A stretch of 64,000 nucleotides of DNA from Streptomyces sp. NBC_00154 (GTDB lineage: Bacteria > Actinomycetota > Actinomycetes > Streptomycetales > Streptomycetaceae): contig NZ_JAPEMI010000001.1 in NCBI RefSeq assembly GCF_026342835.1, positions 930,001 to 994,000 of the forward strand. Reading direction: 5' to 3'. Below the pieces are notes generated by a model that did no database searches, was not told the DNA's origin, and saw only the letters and a list, made by a program, of their open reading frames with translations. Made by a program: the position numbers and the translations under genes. Below, piece by piece: positions 18,053-26,372 of the stretch (positions within the stretch are counted from its first letter, which is position 1; every line of letters begins with the position of its first letter).

Positions 18053-18100
18053 CCCGACGGCCCACGGTGGGACGAGCGCCGGAACGAACGAAGGAAGAAC

Positions 18101-18721
18101 ATGAGCGACGGCACCGAGTTCAAGGACCTCTCACCGACCACCCTCGCCGACGTCCTGGGACGCGAGCAGGTCATGAACATCGGCATTCGCCCTCTGTGGC
18201 CCTCGATCCCGCGCATTGCCGGCCCGGCGTTCACCGTGCGGTGCCCTCCGGGGGACAACCTCATGCTGCACGCGGCCATCCATCGCGCGGAGCCCGGCTC
18301 GGTCATCGTCGTCGAAGCGGGTGACGTGGACTACGCACTCGCCGGAGGAAATGTCTGCGCCGTCGCCCAGCGCCGAGGGGTCGCCGGGTTCGTGCTCGAC
18401 GGGGTGATCCGTGACCTCGCCGAGGTGCGCGAGATGGGCTTTCCCGTCTTCGCCAGGGGGGTCATCCCCATCCCGGGAACGAAGTCGGCCGTTGTGCCAC
18501 TGGGCGGCCAGGTGCGGTGCGGCGGCGTGAACGTGCATGCCGGGGACATCGTGGTGGCCGACGAAGAGGGCATCGTGGTCACTCCCCGCGCCCGCCGGGA
18601 GCAGGTACTCCTCGATGCCCGGGCGAAGTTGGCCAAGGAGGCCGGCGAATCCCTCGATGCATGGGAGGAAGCGCATCGCGCCCGCATCGACAAGATCCTG
18701 GGCGAGAACGGCGCCGCGTAG
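18101..18721 (+). CDS. RraA-family protein (HMG/CHA aldolase-like)
   Basis: 206 residues of the RraA fold. The key region GGNVCAVAQRRGVAGFVLDG followed by VIRD supplies the Gly-rich loop and the Arg/Asp that bind the divalent metal and substrate in 4-hydroxy-4-methyl-2-oxoglutarate aldolases. The family also contains regulators of RNase E, so the name alone does not prove aldolase activity. AAGGAAG sits 3 nt before the ATG at 18101. It lies 48 bp after the DUF6445 gene in the same orientation, suggesting an operon. No protocatechuate-cleavage genes are nearby. Confidence 0.8.
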   Translation: MSDGTEFKDLSPTTLADVLGREQVMNIGIRPLWPSIPRIAGPAFTVRCPPGDNLMLHAAIHRAEPGSVIVVEAGDVDYALAGGNVCAVAQRRGVAGFVLDGVIRDLAEVREMGFPVFARGVIPIPGTKSAVVPLGGQVRCGGVNVHAGDIVVADEEGIVVTPRARREQVLLDARAKLAKEAGESLDAWEEAHRARIDKILGENGAA

Positions 18722-18908
18722 CAGCCCACCGGCTCCGGAAAGGCCTTCAGCCGGACCCGGCTCTGCTCCCTGCCGCTGCTCCGGAACTCACGAACACGCA
18801 GTACCGGCCATTTCGCCGACCGGTTGTCAACGCGCGTGGATCGGACCGGAGTTGCTGTGGCAGACTGCGCCGACGGAGCGGTTCGACCCCTCGGTGACGG
18901 AGCACGGC

Positions 18909-19694
18909 ATGACGACAGGGATGTCCCACACCCCGATCGACACCAGCAGGCCCCACTCCGCGCGGGTGTACGACTGGCTCCTCGGCGGGAAGGACAACTA
19001 CCCCGTCGATCAGGCGGTGGCGGAGCAGCTGCCGGCCGAGGCGAAGATCGGGGCGCATCAAAACCGTGCGTTCATGAGCCGGGCGACGGCCTGGCTGGCC
19101 GGCGAGGGCATCGGGCAGTTCCTGGACATCGGTACGGGCATCCCGACCGCCCCGAACCTGCATCAGACGGCCCAGGAGATCAACCCGGCCGCCCGGGTCG
19201 TCTACTGCGACAACGACCCCATCGTCCTGCGTCACGCGGAGGCGCTGCTGATCAGCAGGCCGGAGGGGGCGACCGACTACGTACCCGCGGACGTGCGCGA
19301 GCCCGAGGGGATCGTGGAAACCGCGCGCCGGATTCTGGACTTCGACCGGCCGGTCGCCGTGTCGCTCCTCGGCCTGCTGCACTTCCTGCCGGACGAGGAC
19401 GATCCGTACGCCATCGTCCGGACCCTGGTGAGCACACTGGCTCCGGGCAGCTACATGGTGCTGTCCCAGGGAGCATCCGATGTGAATCCCGAGCGGGGAG
19501 AACAGGGCGCCGCCGAGTACGGCAGGGGCGGCATCCGGCTCGCGCTGCGCACCCGCGACGAGTTCGCCCGCTTCCTGGACGGCCTGGACATCGTCGAACC
19601 GGGTCTGGTGACGGCACCCGAATGGTTCCGGGGCACCCCTGCGCCCCAGCCCGAGGCCAGCGGCCTCTACGTCGCTGTCGCCCGGGTCCCGTAG
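18909..19694 (+). CDS. S-adenosyl methyltransferase (DUF574 / Methyltransf_19)
   Basis: 261 residues. The N-terminus IDTSRPHSARVYDWLLGGKD is the family hallmark, followed by the SAM-binding loop FLDIGTGIPTAPNLHQTAQ at about 75-93 and VVYCDNDPIVL. Streptomyces genomes carry many such paralogues of unknown substrate. ATG 18909 is used; ATG 18921 (MSHTPID) is equally possible. The gene has its own upstream region of 187 bp and ends in a duplicated tail sequence. Confidence 0.85.
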   Translation: MTTGMSHTPIDTSRPHSARVYDWLLGGKDNYPVDQAVAEQLPAEAKIGAHQNRAFMSRATAWLAGEGIGQFLDIGTGIPTAPNLHQTAQEINPAARVVYCDNDPIVLRHAEALLISRPEGATDYVPADVREPEGIVETARRILDFDRPVAVSLLGLLHFLPDEDDPYAIVRTLVSTLAPGSYMVLSQGASDVNPERGEQGAAEYGRGGIRLALRTRDEFARFLDGLDIVEPGLVTAPEWFRGTPAPQPEASGLYVAVARVP

Positions 19695-19736
19695 GCCCTC
19701 GCTCCGTCGCCCGGGTCCCGTAGGCCCTCGGGCGAC
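19677..19736. repeat. Tandem 25-bp duplication spanning the methyltransferase stop, with hairpin
   Basis: The 25-bp segment 19677-19701, which includes the last codons and the TAG, is repeated exactly at 19706-19730 with a 29-bp period. The second copy also forms a hairpin: GTCGCCCG (19706-19713) pairs with CGGGCGAC (19729-19736), probably acting as terminator. Confidence 0.7.
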
Positions 19737-19837
19737 CACGCCCGGCCACGATGGGCCCTGGTGCGCAGCGGTGACGCAGCCGTCCTCGACCCGGGCTCGG
19801 GATGCCTCCGCCCTCACGGGACGGAAAGGACGGCCCG

Positions 19838-19992
19838 CTACAGGCGCTTGGCGCCGCGCAGAGTAGAGGCGTAGTACCCGTTCCCGTCCAGCCGGGACGT
19901 GCCGCCCTTGTCGCCGATCGTCGGGCCGTTGGCCTCTTCGCCGCTGGACCCTTGAGCTCGATGATGTCCGTACCGCGGTCCGAGCGGGCCAT
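19838..19992 (-). pseudogene. Frameshifted fragment of an unrecognised gene
   Basis: Minus-strand frames give MARSDRGTDIIELKGPA and then, in the next register, EEANGPTIGDKGGTSRLDGN plus GYYASTLRGAKRL before a stop. The two parts join if one base is shifted near 19935. The sequence looks coding, but I do not recognise the family. Confidence 0.35.
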
Positions 19993-20040
19993 GCCGTTGG
20001 CGCCGTGCGTCGGGAAGGCTTCGATGTCTGCCGGGCCTGG

Positions 20041-20197
20041 TCATCGTTGCGCCCTGGAGGGCCGCAGCAACGAACAGGGACGACGGGCCACGGCGGACGG
20101 CGTTCCTTTCCTCCACATGGAGTTCAGCCGGAGCGTCCGCGACGACGAGAACCGGATGCGTACGGCGGTCGCAGCGCTGGCGACCACGCTGCCCTGA
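20041..20197 (+). pseudogene. C-terminal remnant of an unrecognised gene
   Basis: The plus frame ends in ADGVPFLHMEFSRSVRDDEN and AVAALATTLP before the stop. The amphipathic, protein-like character resembles the end of an amidohydrolase (N-formylglutamate amidohydrolase type was considered). Nothing credible precedes it, so it is a relic at the edge of the decayed island. Confidence 0.25.
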
Positions 20198-20369
20198 GGT
20201 GAAGCACTCAGGCACGTCACGTCATGCAGAGGAACCCGCGAACGCCCTTCGCTACTCCGCCCCGGGCCTGCACGAGATGCCGGCCGAGCCGTCCCCGGCA
20301 GCGACCGGGCTCTCGTCGCACACGTCAGCAAACCGCCGCGACGCCCACACCGCACACGGAAGGAACCCG

Positions 20370-20442
20370 CAGGTCATGCACCCTTTGTGGCAGGGTCAAG
20401 AATCGCCACGCACTCCACATGATGCGTCATCGAAAAGAGGTC
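20370..20442 (-). repeat. Displaced copy of the rumA 3' end (attL-like)
   Basis: 73 bp aligned without gaps to the end of rumA at 29734-29806 with 58 identical positions, including a 20-bp exact run (20399-20418). On the minus strand it encodes DLFSMTHHVECVAILDPATK followed by G-A-stop, against DLFPMTSHVECVAILEPAEK plus G-A-stop in rumA. Homology begins exactly at the DLF codons; upstream of them there is no RumA sequence. This is the layout left by an element integrated into the 3' end of rumA. Confidence 0.8.
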
Positions 20443-20467
20443 ACAGACGACGAGACGAGAGAAACCG

Positions 20468-20534
20468 CAGGTCAGGCCAGGTTTCGCGGCTCGGCGGGCA
20501 ACCGTCAGGCGCCCGGAGCGTCAAATGAGCGTCA
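20468..20534. repeat. Second partial junction: CAGGTCAGGCC plus an 18-bp repeated motif
   Basis: CAGGTCAGGCC at 20468-20478, preceded by GAAACCG, repeats the motif found at 27986 and at the rumA stop. At 20517-20534 lies an 18-mer nearly identical to 27818-27835: the flanks match, but the central CAAATG is CATTTG in the other copy, its own reverse complement. These shared motifs suggest old recombination junctions. Confidence 0.45.
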
Positions 20535-20837
20535 CGGTCGCGCCGTACCCTCGCGCTCGCTGCAGGATCGCCGCTGCCGGGAGTTGCTCCATGCTTTCGC
20601 CCCTCGGAGGGCTTGCCCGGCGAAGCCGAGTGCCAGAGACAGGGCGGCTGCCGCGTGGGCGCCGCCCAGCGGCCCAGCGTGTCCACTGCCCCAAGCGCGG
20701 CACCAGCTCCGGACACCTCACACCAGCCGTTCGCCTGAGGATGAGACCGTCTCCCCGGATTCCGCCGATGCCGCTCGGGGAGCAGCCCCTGTCGCGGTGA
20801 GCCCGACATACTTTGCATAACGCAAAAGTAAGGAAGG
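20535..20837. other. Island spacer without recognisable gene
   Basis: About 300 bp with only short frames lacking homology-like content. It contains the inverted repeat TTTGC-ATAAC-GCAAA (20812-20826), which may be an old operator in front of the ClC remnant. Confidence 0.4.
20812..20826. promoter_or_regulatory. TTTGC-N5-GCAAA palindrome
   Basis: A perfect 5-bp inverted repeat with a 5-bp spacer, 12 bp before the start of the ClC-like remnant; AGGAAGGGGAAG follows it. Operator role is conjectural. Confidence 0.3.
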
Positions 20838-21137
20838 GGAAGAAATGGGCACCACGCAAGCCGGGCCCGCTCGGAGGCTCGCGGGACTCCGACCGCCCCT
20901 GGGGGCTGTTGGCGCTGGCGGTGACAGTCGGTGCCGGTCCCGGAGTGGGCTCGATTTCGCTGGTGCATCCAGACCTTCACGTCTCTTCGCGGGCCACAGC
21001 GACTACGCGGCCTCGCGCGGAGCCGACAACCCGCATGCGGCCTGGCTCGGGCCCTACTTCGTCCTCCTCGCACCGGTCATCGGCGGTCTGCTCTACGGCC
21101 CACTGGTCAACCGATTCGCGAAGGAGGCGCGCGGTGC
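20838..21137 (+). pseudogene. N-terminal remnant of a ClC chloride channel/antiporter gene
   Basis: Three frames together spell a ClC start: DRPWGLLALAVTVGAGPGVG, then FRWCIQTFTSL, then FAGHSDYAAS and AWLGPYFVLLAPVIGGLLYG followed by PLVNRFAKEARG. Two frameshifts (near 20950 and 20990) separate them, and the gene stops abruptly after EARG, before the selectivity-filter regions. It cannot make a channel. Confidence 0.65.
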
Positions 21138-21327
21138 AGCGGCCGTTCCAGCCGTTCGGGGTCGTCGGGTTCGCGCAGGAGGGCCAGCAGTTCCGTCTCG
21201 CTCATCGCCATCCGCACATCGTGCCGCCCGGCGGGCGGGAGCGGAGGAGCAGGGGTGGGGAAGCAAGGGCAAGATCCGAAAGCGGCCGCCTAGTTCGGAT
21301 ACGCCACACCAGCCCCGGCAGCGCCGG
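21138..21327. other. Junction region with a short minus-strand N-terminal fragment
   Basis: From an ATG at 21205 the minus strand reads MSETELLALLREPDDPERLE and then runs into the ClC remnant. It looks like the start of a truncated gene of unknown family. The rest of the stretch has no recognisable content. Confidence 0.3.
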
Positions 21328-21475
21328 ATGAACCCCAGCCCGCACACCGTAATGCGCATCTGCTTCCACCTCCAGGCACCAGACGAGGAACTGTACGACC
21401 AGATCCTGGCCCTCCTCGAAGGCATCACCCCTGCGTGCAGCCACACCCCGCGGACTGGTCCGCGGGGCCCCTACC
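21328..21475 (+). pseudogene. N-terminal remnant of a Y-family DNA polymerase-like gene
   Basis: ATG 21328 opens a frame reading MRICFHLQAPDEELYDQILA and LLEGITP; after a one-base shift near 21430 it continues VQPHPADWSA. This matches the start of actinobacterial Y-family (DinB/ImuB-like) polymerases, where the segment precedes the first catalytic acidic residues. The catalytic domain is absent. Confidence 0.45.
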
Positions 21476-21558
21476 CAGTGGCATGCCTGGCAGCGTCATG
21501 CCGATGCTCCACCCCGACGTCTGCGGTGCCACCGGCGCAGCACACGTGTCCGCTGCGA

Positions 21559-22404
21559 CTATCCGTGATCCGCGACGGATCCACCAGGACCCCCAGCGAG
21601 TGGCGTCGAGTCCAGATAACGAATCTCATACGCGCGTTCAGCGAAGCGCCAGCCGTCTGGGGTGCGCTGGTAGCGATCGTGGTAGATCGCGTAATTGAGG
21701 TGCGAGGCACCACCACGAATCCGGATGACTTCGGAGAGATAGGCGCGGCCGGTCGCGGTGTCTCCTGAGAGGGAGATGACTCCGGGGTGGGTCGTCTGGG
21801 CGAAGACCTCGAAGCTGGCCTCACGTTGCTGCCCGAGACCCCGAATGCCGTCGCGACCGGCGGCCTCGATGCCGGCGTCCGGAATTCGGACAACGCCGTC
21901 TGGCATGAAGAGTGAGGCAAGCCGATCGTGGTCATTCATCATCGCCGCGTCCGTGAACTCCGCGCGGAGCGCCTCGATCTCGACGCGGTCCCTCAGCTCG
22001 TCCGGTTCACTCATCACCGCCTCGCTCACGAGACGGCCGCCGACGGCGGTGCGATCGTCGCGTGTCGCGACCAGGTCGACGACGATCCCGCCGCGATATT
22101 GCTCGCCGAGCGCCAATGCGAGTGCGTCTGTCACTGCTGCGACGAGCCGGGCCGCGATCCGCGGACCGTCGGCCCCGGTAAGCGCCTTCTCCCGGATGGC
22201 GAACGTCACGGTCGGCGCTACCTCATCGCGCGCAACCCCGCCGACGGCCCAGCGGCCGACCGCAAGTCCCGTGAGCTGTACGACCACGAGGTTGCGAGCC
22301 CACTCTCCGTAGACGGAGGTGACCGCGTCCGTGAGTCGGGCGATGAGGTCGTTCTCATGCCCGGTGATCTGAGGCTCGAGAACGTGGACGGTGAGATGAG
22401 GCAT
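21559..22404 (-). CDS. Tautomerase-SnoaL fusion protein
   Basis: 281 residues. Residues 1-125 resemble the 4-oxalocrotonate tautomerase superfamily in MIF-like length: MPHLTVHVLEPQ gives the N-terminal proline catalytic in that superfamily. Residues about 130-265 are a SnoaL/NTF2-like domain (ALRAEFTDAAMMNDHDRLAS, FAERAYEIRYLD), a cone fold found in polyketide cyclases, ketosteroid isomerases and ECF41 sigma-factor tails. ATG 22404 is chosen so that the proline is residue 2; a fair ribosome site (AAGGGAG) lies about 12 nt before it. The FMN reductase gene lies 42 bp upstream in the same orientation, so the two are probably cotranscribed. Fusion of these domains is unusual; substrate unknown. 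Confidence 0.75.
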   Translation of the reverse strand: MPHLTVHVLEPQITGHENDLIARLTDAVTSVYGEWARNLVVVQLTGLAVGRWAVGGVARDEVAPTVTFAIREKALTGADGPRIAARLVAAVTDALALALGEQYRGGIVVDLVATRDDRTAVGGRLVSEAVMSEPDELRDRVEIEALRAEFTDAAMMNDHDRLASLFMPDGVVRIPDAGIEAAGRDGIRGLGQQREASFEVFAQTTHPGVISLSGDTATGRAYLSEVIRIRGGASHLNYAIYHDRYQRTPDGWRFAERAYEIRYLDSTPLAGGPGGSVADHG

Positions 22405-22446
22405 GCTCGATCGACTCCCTTCTGGTCTCAATCGGTTGGAGGCAGC

Positions 22447-23025
22447 TCAGACGATGGACGCCGCGCGGGCACTTCGCATGGGCTCGAGTGCCGCGGTCCA
22501 GGCGACGACACGGTCGAGCAATTCCTCCAGCGAGAGTGCCCTGGACTCACTCGGAGCGAACACCGTGAAGTTCTCGAAGTCCGTGGCCAGGTGAAGGGTG
22601 ACCTGGGCCGGCACGTCGGCGAGCCCGAGCAGACCGCACATCTGCCGCAACTGGGCCGCGGACCCGGCGCCGCCGGCGGCGCCGTAGGAGACGATCCCGG
22701 CGGCCTTGTTCGCCCAGCCGGCGTAGACAAAGTCGATGGCGTTCTTGAGTGCGCCGGGGAGCTGGTGGTTGTACTCCGGCGTGACGAACACGAATCCGTC
22801 GAGCGTATCGATCGTGCGCACCCAGGCCTGCGCCTCGGGGCCTCCGGTCCCGCCCATGGCGGGTGGAACCGCCTGGTCGAAGAGCGGAAGTCGGAACTCG
22901 GCGAGATCGACGAGCTCGAACTCGGCGTCGGACCGCTGCGCCGAGACTTCGTGGACCCACCCGGCGACCTGCGGGCCGAGCCGTCCCGGACGCGTGCTGC
23001 CGATGATGATGCCGATCTTGGTCAT
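22447..23025 (-). CDS. NADPH-dependent FMN reductase family protein
   Basis: 192 residues of flavodoxin-like fold. The phosphate loop IGIIIGSTRPGRLGPQVAGW (about 4-23) and the flavin loop FVFVTPEYNHQLPGALKNAI (about 79-98) are diagnostic of the NADPH-dependent FMN reductase (azoreductase/chromate reductase) family. AGGAGA precedes ATG 23025. It is transcribed divergently from the ECF41 sigma gene with 190 bp between, which fits the known association of ECF41 with oxidoreductase genes, so it is a likely target of the sigma factor. Confidence 0.9.
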   Translation of the reverse strand: MTKIGIIIGSTRPGRLGPQVAGWVHEVSAQRSDAEFELVDLAEFRLPLFDQAVPPAMGGTGGPEAQAWVRTIDTLDGFVFVTPEYNHQLPGALKNAIDFVYAGWANKAAGIVSYGAAGGAGSAAQLRQMCGLLGLADVPAQVTLHLATDFENFTVFAPSESRALSLEELLDRVVAWTAALEPMRSARAASIV

Positions 23026-23215
23026 GATGCGTTCTCCTGTCGCGATTTTTGGGGCGTACCACGGACACGCGGTCGCCTTGTGGTCGGCCGCGATCCCAAC
23101 ACCCACACCGACGCGGTAGTGGCCTCGATCGTCAGGAGACGGACCGCCGTTGTCGCCCGCTGACGTCGGCGGGTCCTGATCCGTCGTATATCGCGGGAGG
23201 ATTCATACGTGGCGA

Positions 23216-24166
23216 GTGAAAGGCGCTGACCGAATGGACATCACAGGCGGAAACGAAGACGCTCCGGCGCGTCCTGAGGACGAGCCGCTCATGTCGGAGC
23301 GGCGCAACCTCGCCAATCTCGCCTACCGGCTGCTCGGCTCGCTGACCGAGGCGGAGGATGCCGTCCAGGAGGCGTACGCCCGTTGGTTCGCGCAACCTGT
23401 CGAGCGCCGGGCCGCTATCGCGAATCCCGCAGCCTGGTTGACCACCGTCGTGAGCCGAATCTGCATGGACCAGCTCCGTTCGGCGCGTATGCGTCGAGAG
23501 CGGTACGTTGGTGAGTGGATTCCAGAGCCACTGCCGGCGCGGGCCGAGTGGAGCGCGCTCTCCCACGGATCGACGGCGAGAGATCCCGCCGACCACATCA
23601 CGTTGGACGAGTCCGTCGAGATGGCGTTCCTGGTCGTGCTCGATGCGATGACGCCGGCCGAGCGCGTCGCCTTCATGCTGCACGATGTGTTCCGGGTGCC
23701 GTTCAACGAGGTCGCAGAGATCGTCGGCCGCACGCCGGGTGCCTGCCGCGAGCTCGCCTCGTCGGGTCGTCGACGAGTGGCTGCTGCCCGCACCCGCGGT
23801 GCACGGGCGCGGCGGCGTTCTGCCATCGTCGGTGAGTTCCGGCAGGCGTGGCAGGCCAAGGACGTGGATGCCCTGGTACGACTCCTCGACCCGTCGGTCG
23901 TCGCCATCGCCGACGGTGGCGGTCGCGCGATGGCCTCGCCGGCGCCGGTCCAAGGCCACCTTCGGGTTGCGGAGTTCCTGGTACACCTGGCGGGTCTCGC
24001 CGGCCGACTCGACCTCCTTGAGCGGACCGTCAACGGCCAACCGGGCCTCGTTGCGGTGAACGGCAGTCAGGTGCTGACCGTGTACGCATTCGACATCGAC
24101 GAATCCCACATCCGACGTATCTGGGCGATTCGCAACCCGGACAAGCTGCGGTCATGGAGCAGTTGA
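23216..24166 (+). CDS. ECF41-family sigma factor with SnoaL-like tail
   Basis: About 316 residues. Sigma-2 (LANLAYRLLGSLTEAEDAVQ) and sigma-4 (MTPAERVAFMLHDVFRVPFN, EVAEIVGRTPGACRELAS) are followed by an NTF2/SnoaL-like extension, the defining trait of ECF41. Three group motifs are visible: the linker WIPEPL, DGGGRAMASPAPVQG, and NPDKLRSW at the end. In studied members the extension regulates activity in place of an anti-sigma factor. GTG 23216 has GGGAGG 15 nt upstream and ATG 23234 has none, so the start is uncertain. I could not find a clear ECF41 promoter motif (TGTCACA-CGTC) in the divergent region. Confidence 0.9.
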   Translation: MKGADRMDITGGNEDAPARPEDEPLMSERRNLANLAYRLLGSLTEAEDAVQEAYARWFAQPVERRAAIANPAAWLTTVVSRICMDQLRSARMRRERYVGEWIPEPLPARAEWSALSHGSTARDPADHITLDESVEMAFLVVLDAMTPAERVAFMLHDVFRVPFNEVAEIVGRTPGACRELASSGRRRVAAARTRGARARRRSAIVGEFRQAWQAKDVDALVRLLDPSVVAIADGGGRAMASPAPVQGHLRVAEFLVHLAGLAGRLDLLERTVNGQPGLVAVNGSQVLTVYAFDIDESHIRRIWAIRNPDKLRSWSS

Positions 24167-24287
24167 GGTGCGCGTCGACCTCGAGCCTGACAACTCCCGC
24201 TGCAAGGGCGTCGATCGGTCGGGCCGTCGGCGCGCTTTGATGCCGCGCTCGAACCGGCCGGACCCAGATCTCAGAAAGGAAGCACCG

Positions 24288-24740
24288 ATGTCGTTCAACT
24301 CCCACACCCTGCACCTGACCGCTCGCGGCACGGACGAGGCATCCTCCTGGTACCAACAGGCCTTCGGAGCCACAGAGCTCACCAGGCTGGTGGTACCCGG
24401 CGGCCGGCTGATCCACGTCCAGGTCCGCATCGGGACGCTCACCCTGATGCTGGCCGACGAGTTCCCTGAGATGGAGTCCTTCGGGCCGCAGCACTTCGGC
24501 GGCACCTACGGTGCCATCTACCTGCATGTCGACGATGTCGATGACACCTGGCAGCGGGCCGTCGGTGCCGGGGCCACCGTGATTCGCCCGTTGAGCGACA
24601 CCTTCTGGGGCGAGCGAGAAGGTCAGCTGCTCGACCCTTTCGGTCATCGGTGGGGACTCACGCAGCATCTCCGCGACGTCCCGCTCCCCGAGCTCCAGGA
24701 GCTCACGACCGAAGCATTCTCCGGCCTCACCGCAGGCTGA
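24288..24740 (+). CDS. PhnB-like VOC family protein
   Basis: 150 residues of one VOC module (PhnB/glyoxalase type): SHTLHLTARGTDEASSWYQQ, VRIGTLTLMLADEFPE, and LLDPFGHRWGLTQH with the conserved DPFGHRW. AGAAAGGA precedes the ATG. It lies 121 bp downstream of the ECF41 gene in the same direction and completes the intact cassette inside the island. Confidence 0.85.
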   Translation: MSFNSHTLHLTARGTDEASSWYQQAFGATELTRLVVPGGRLIHVQVRIGTLTLMLADEFPEMESFGPQHFGGTYGAIYLHVDDVDDTWQRAVGAGATVIRPLSDTFWGEREGQLLDPFGHRWGLTQHLRDVPLPELQELTTEAFSGLTAG

Positions 24741-25379
24741 ACGCTGTGGTGCCGGCGGCAGGATTCTGACGGACTCTCCTACGTAGTTTGACGAGCCCGA
24801 CTCCGGGCGGTGGCTGACTGCCTGACAGACCGAGACGAGGCCCTGGCAGTACTCCTTGGCCTCGACGATGACATCGAACCGGTCGGGCGACTCGTTTGTC
24901 ACTGGCGGCAATGACGACGGCGCGGCGGCCGCCTGGCAGGATGCCCCGGTTGGATCGAGAAACGGCTCGCTCGGCTGCCCGATTGGACCCGTGACGGGGA
25001 CGACATCACGTCCGAGCGGAAGCGGCACATCGGTCACCACGCGGACATCGACGATGTGCCCACGATGCCTGGGACGATGAACTCGAAATCTATTCCTGCG
25101 GGCCGTAGCCTGCTTCGCCCGGATAGAACCACGGCGCCTGATGCGGGATCGCGTACAGAACCACCATGCCGTACCCGCCAAGGGCTGGGCGCTTTTCAGC
25201 GCCCCTGGCCAAAGCTCCGGCCAGGTCGCCGCGCCGCGCTGGGCGAGCGCCGCGGTGCCCCGGGCCCGTCCTTGGCTCCCGGCGCCGGCCGAGGAGAACC
25301 GCCCGCCACCGCAGGACGGGCCGGCGGCCGTCCCGTCTTCGCCATGGAAGCAGTCTACTTAGACCCACCGGCAAATGGA
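24741..25379. other. Degraded island DNA without intact genes
   Basis: The plus strand has coding-like scraps (DEALAVLLGLDDDIEPVGRL at about 24840-24900; KRLARLPDWTRDGDDITSER at about 24960-25020) broken by a stop. The minus strand has LGGYGMVVLYAIPHQAPWFY ending at 25090. I recognise none of them. The right end borders the IS5-like transposase. Confidence 0.4.
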
Positions 25380-26231
25380 TCACTTGAGGCGTCGGGTGGT
25401 GGGGCGGCCGTCCCAGCGGTAGCGGCTCGTCGAGCGTCGAATGAGCATGCGGAGCGTGACGAGGGCGGCGGCGAGGTAGAGGTAGAAGTCCACGACATCG
25501 CCGCTCCTCTCGGTGCAGCGCCGCAGCTTGCCGTAGTCGTTCATCCACGAGTGCGTGCGCTCCACCACCCAGCGCTTGCCGGCCTGGATCGGGGCGGGCA
25601 CGCCCTTGCGGGCGATCTCGGTCGAGAATCCCAACTCGCCGATCAACACACGTGACTTGGTGCTGTCGTACCCGCGGTCGAGGTTAACGTTGACGGCCTC
25701 CGGCATCGCACCGGCCTGCTCTTTGGCCGCTGCCAGGGTGGGGCCGAGCAGCGGCGAGTCGTGCCGGTTCGCCCCGGCGGACACGATCCCGAGTGGAACC
25801 CCGCACGCGTCGGAGGCGACCGAGCGCTTCAGTCCCTGCTTGCCCCGGTCGACGGGCGAGCGCCCCGCTTTCTCTCCGCCGCACGGCGCCTTGGTGATGC
25901 AGCCGTCGACCGAGATTTCATCGAGGTCGAGGCCGATCATGCGGTCGTACGCCTCCAGGGCGATCCGGTGCAGCGCTTGCTAGATCCCCATCTGAGCCCA
26001 CAGCTTGACGCGGCGTCGGATCGTGCGGTCGGAGCATCCGGGCGAGGAGATGCGCTCGTATCCGGAGCCGTGGATCAGCGCTTGGACGACGTGGTCGAAG
26101 ACGACGCGGTCCGGTATACGCCGTCGATGGCAGCCGAGCGGATGGTCGGGGACAAACTCGGCCCGATCGGGCAGCAGGGCCCTGAACTGGTCCCAGGCGG
26201 GTTCAAGCAGGCATGATGGCAGCGCGGGCAC
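25380..26231 (-). pseudogene. IS5-family transposase with an in-frame stop
   Basis: A 284-codon frame interrupted by one TAG at 25980-25982. The N-terminal part (26231-25983) holds the DNA-binding region ending WAQMGI; the remainder begins QALHRIALEAYDRM and contains the DDE residues in DEISVDGCITKAP, NLDRGYDSTKS and ERTHSWMNDYGKLRR. Reading frame is kept across the stop, so this is a nonsense mutation, not the usual frameshifted two-ORF arrangement. Terminal inverted repeats could not be identified with confidence. Confidence 0.8.
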
Positions 26232-26372
26232 AGTCGTCTTTCACGGTCACAGAGCGTAGAGAACTCCATGATCACTCGGGCCTGTGCCCGTTCTGCTGCC
26301 ACCCCTCATCGCAACCGTGCTCCGCCACCTACTGCCGGTCGGTCTTATTCAACGAATTCCCGGCGCAAGACA

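Noticed and set aside
19677..19736. Short tandem repeat considered as a CRISPR-like array
   Set aside because: Only two copies, no spacers of regular length and no cas genes.
20521..20859. 112-codon minus-strand frame in the island
   Set aside because: Considered as a degraded integrase, but no tyrosine- or serine-recombinase motif is present.
23026..23215. ECF41-type promoter (TGTCACA, 16-17 bp, CGTC) between the reductase and sigma genes
   Set aside because: Only partial matches with wrong spacing (TGTCGCC and CGTC 24 bp apart).
24030..25181. 383-codon minus-strand frame across the sigma factor end and the VOC gene
   Set aside because: Shadow of two well supported plus-strand genes; no recognisable domain.
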